A DNA stretch of 64,000 bases, taken from NCBI RefSeq assembly GCF_029589055.1, contig NZ_JARQZP010000003.1, positions 1,054,001 to 1,118,000 on the forward strand, written 5' to 3'. Position numbers and translations under genes: made by a program. Shown piece after piece: positions 63,937-64,000 of the stretch; position 1 is the first letter of the stretch, and each line of letters begins with the position of its first letter. The DNA comes from Vibrio hannami (GTDB lineage: Bacteria; Pseudomonadota; Gammaproteobacteria; Enterobacterales; Vibrionaceae). The notes beneath the pieces are model-generated. The model did not search any database, was not told the DNA's origin, and saw only the letters and a program-made list of their open reading frames with translations.

Positions 63937-64000
63937 ATGTTTATCGCAATCTATGAGTTTGAAGTTTCACCAGGAGAAATCACAGCGTTTCGCAATGCCT
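63937..64000 (+). CDS. Antibiotic biosynthesis monooxygenase-like protein, N-terminal part
   Basis: Only the first 21 codons are inside the window (MFIAIYEFEVSPGEITAF). The pattern resembles small ABM-domain/YgiN-like proteins. AAAGGA precedes the ATG at 63937. It is the apparent target of the SoxR-controlled promoter just upstream, so it is probably an oxidative- or quinone-stress response gene. Identification from so short a piece is tentative. Confidence 0.6.
   Translation, partial: MFIAIYEFEVSPGEITAFRNA

Noticed and set aside
1..64000. Prophage, integron or integrative element in the window
   Set aside because: No integrase, phage structural genes, attC-like array or tRNA-flanked boundary found; gene content is ordinary chromosomal and accessory.
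1..64000. A novel defence, toxin-antitoxin or secretion system
   Set aside because: No nuclease, toxin pair, reverse transcriptase or unusual enzyme cluster found; unknown proteins here are few, small and isolated.

Overview
The window reads as a chromosomal segment from a marine gammaproteobacterium, most likely a Vibrio or close relative. Supporting signs are the KtrAB Na+-dependent K+ uptake pair, a trypsin-like protease with a GlyGly-CTERM-type tail, the rbsDACBKR and cra-fruK arrangements, an SdaC/SdaA serine pair, many c-di-GMP enzymes, and a Vibrio-style inverted-repeat element. The DNA is moderately AT-rich. I see no rRNA, tRNA, CRISPR array, prophage or transposase.

Layout. 1-2.9 kb: a minus-strand set of TonB-dependent receptor, YfiR-family periplasmic protein and the start of a CHASE8-type membrane sensor, which looks like a surface signal wired to c-di-GMP. 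3.1-4.8 kb: a long RluA-family pseudouridine synthase broken by one base. 4.8-11.0 kb: the complete ribose operon rbsDACBKR with palindromic RbsR operators. 11.0-13.4 kb: two PAS-GGDEF diguanylate cyclases. 13.6-22.8 kb: an operon of outer-membrane factor, adaptor, RND pump, response regulator and histidine kinase, preceded by a lone periplasmic binding protein. 23.0-25.9 kb: an S4 RNA-binding protein, cra, a collapsed fruB remnant and fruK; fruA is absent. 25.9-31.2 kb: CSS-EAL phosphodiesterase, ChrA, a small membrane protein, and a broken LysR gene divergent from a CurA-type reductase. 31.4-37.4 kb: a PilJ/PAS/GGDEF protein, ktrAB, an MscS channel and a metallo-beta-lactamase-fold protein. 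37.6-37.85 kb: a 266-bp element with terminal inverted repeats. 37.9-43.6 kb: Gfo/Idh/MocA oxidoreductase, aroG with a TyrR box, and a divergent amino-acid ABC transporter. 43.7-48.2 kb: Na/Pi cotransporter, sdaA and sdaC. 48.5-57.7 kb: secreted protease, Cache-GGDEF protein, FAH-family protein, ohr, ppnP, AraC plus LysE exporter, LysR plus MATE pump, and a DsbA-like protein. 57.8-64 kb: small secreted protein, HAD phosphatase, MFS transporter, msrAB, FMN reductase/LysR pair, VOC protein, soxR, and a divergent monooxygenase cut by the window edge.

Two themes stand out. First, at least thirteen single-position reading-frame breaks occur in otherwise full-length conserved genes. Nearly all lie in homopolymers and each is restored by adding or removing one base. 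This looks more like sequencing or assembly error than coordinated gene decay, but it needs read-level checking. Second, fruB has a different kind of lesion: an in-frame fusion of its first codons to its last codons, with no fruA after fruK. That looks like a genuine deletion in the fructose PTS locus. Signalling by c-di-GMP is dense: four GGDEF proteins, one EAL protein and a YfiR/CHASE8 module.
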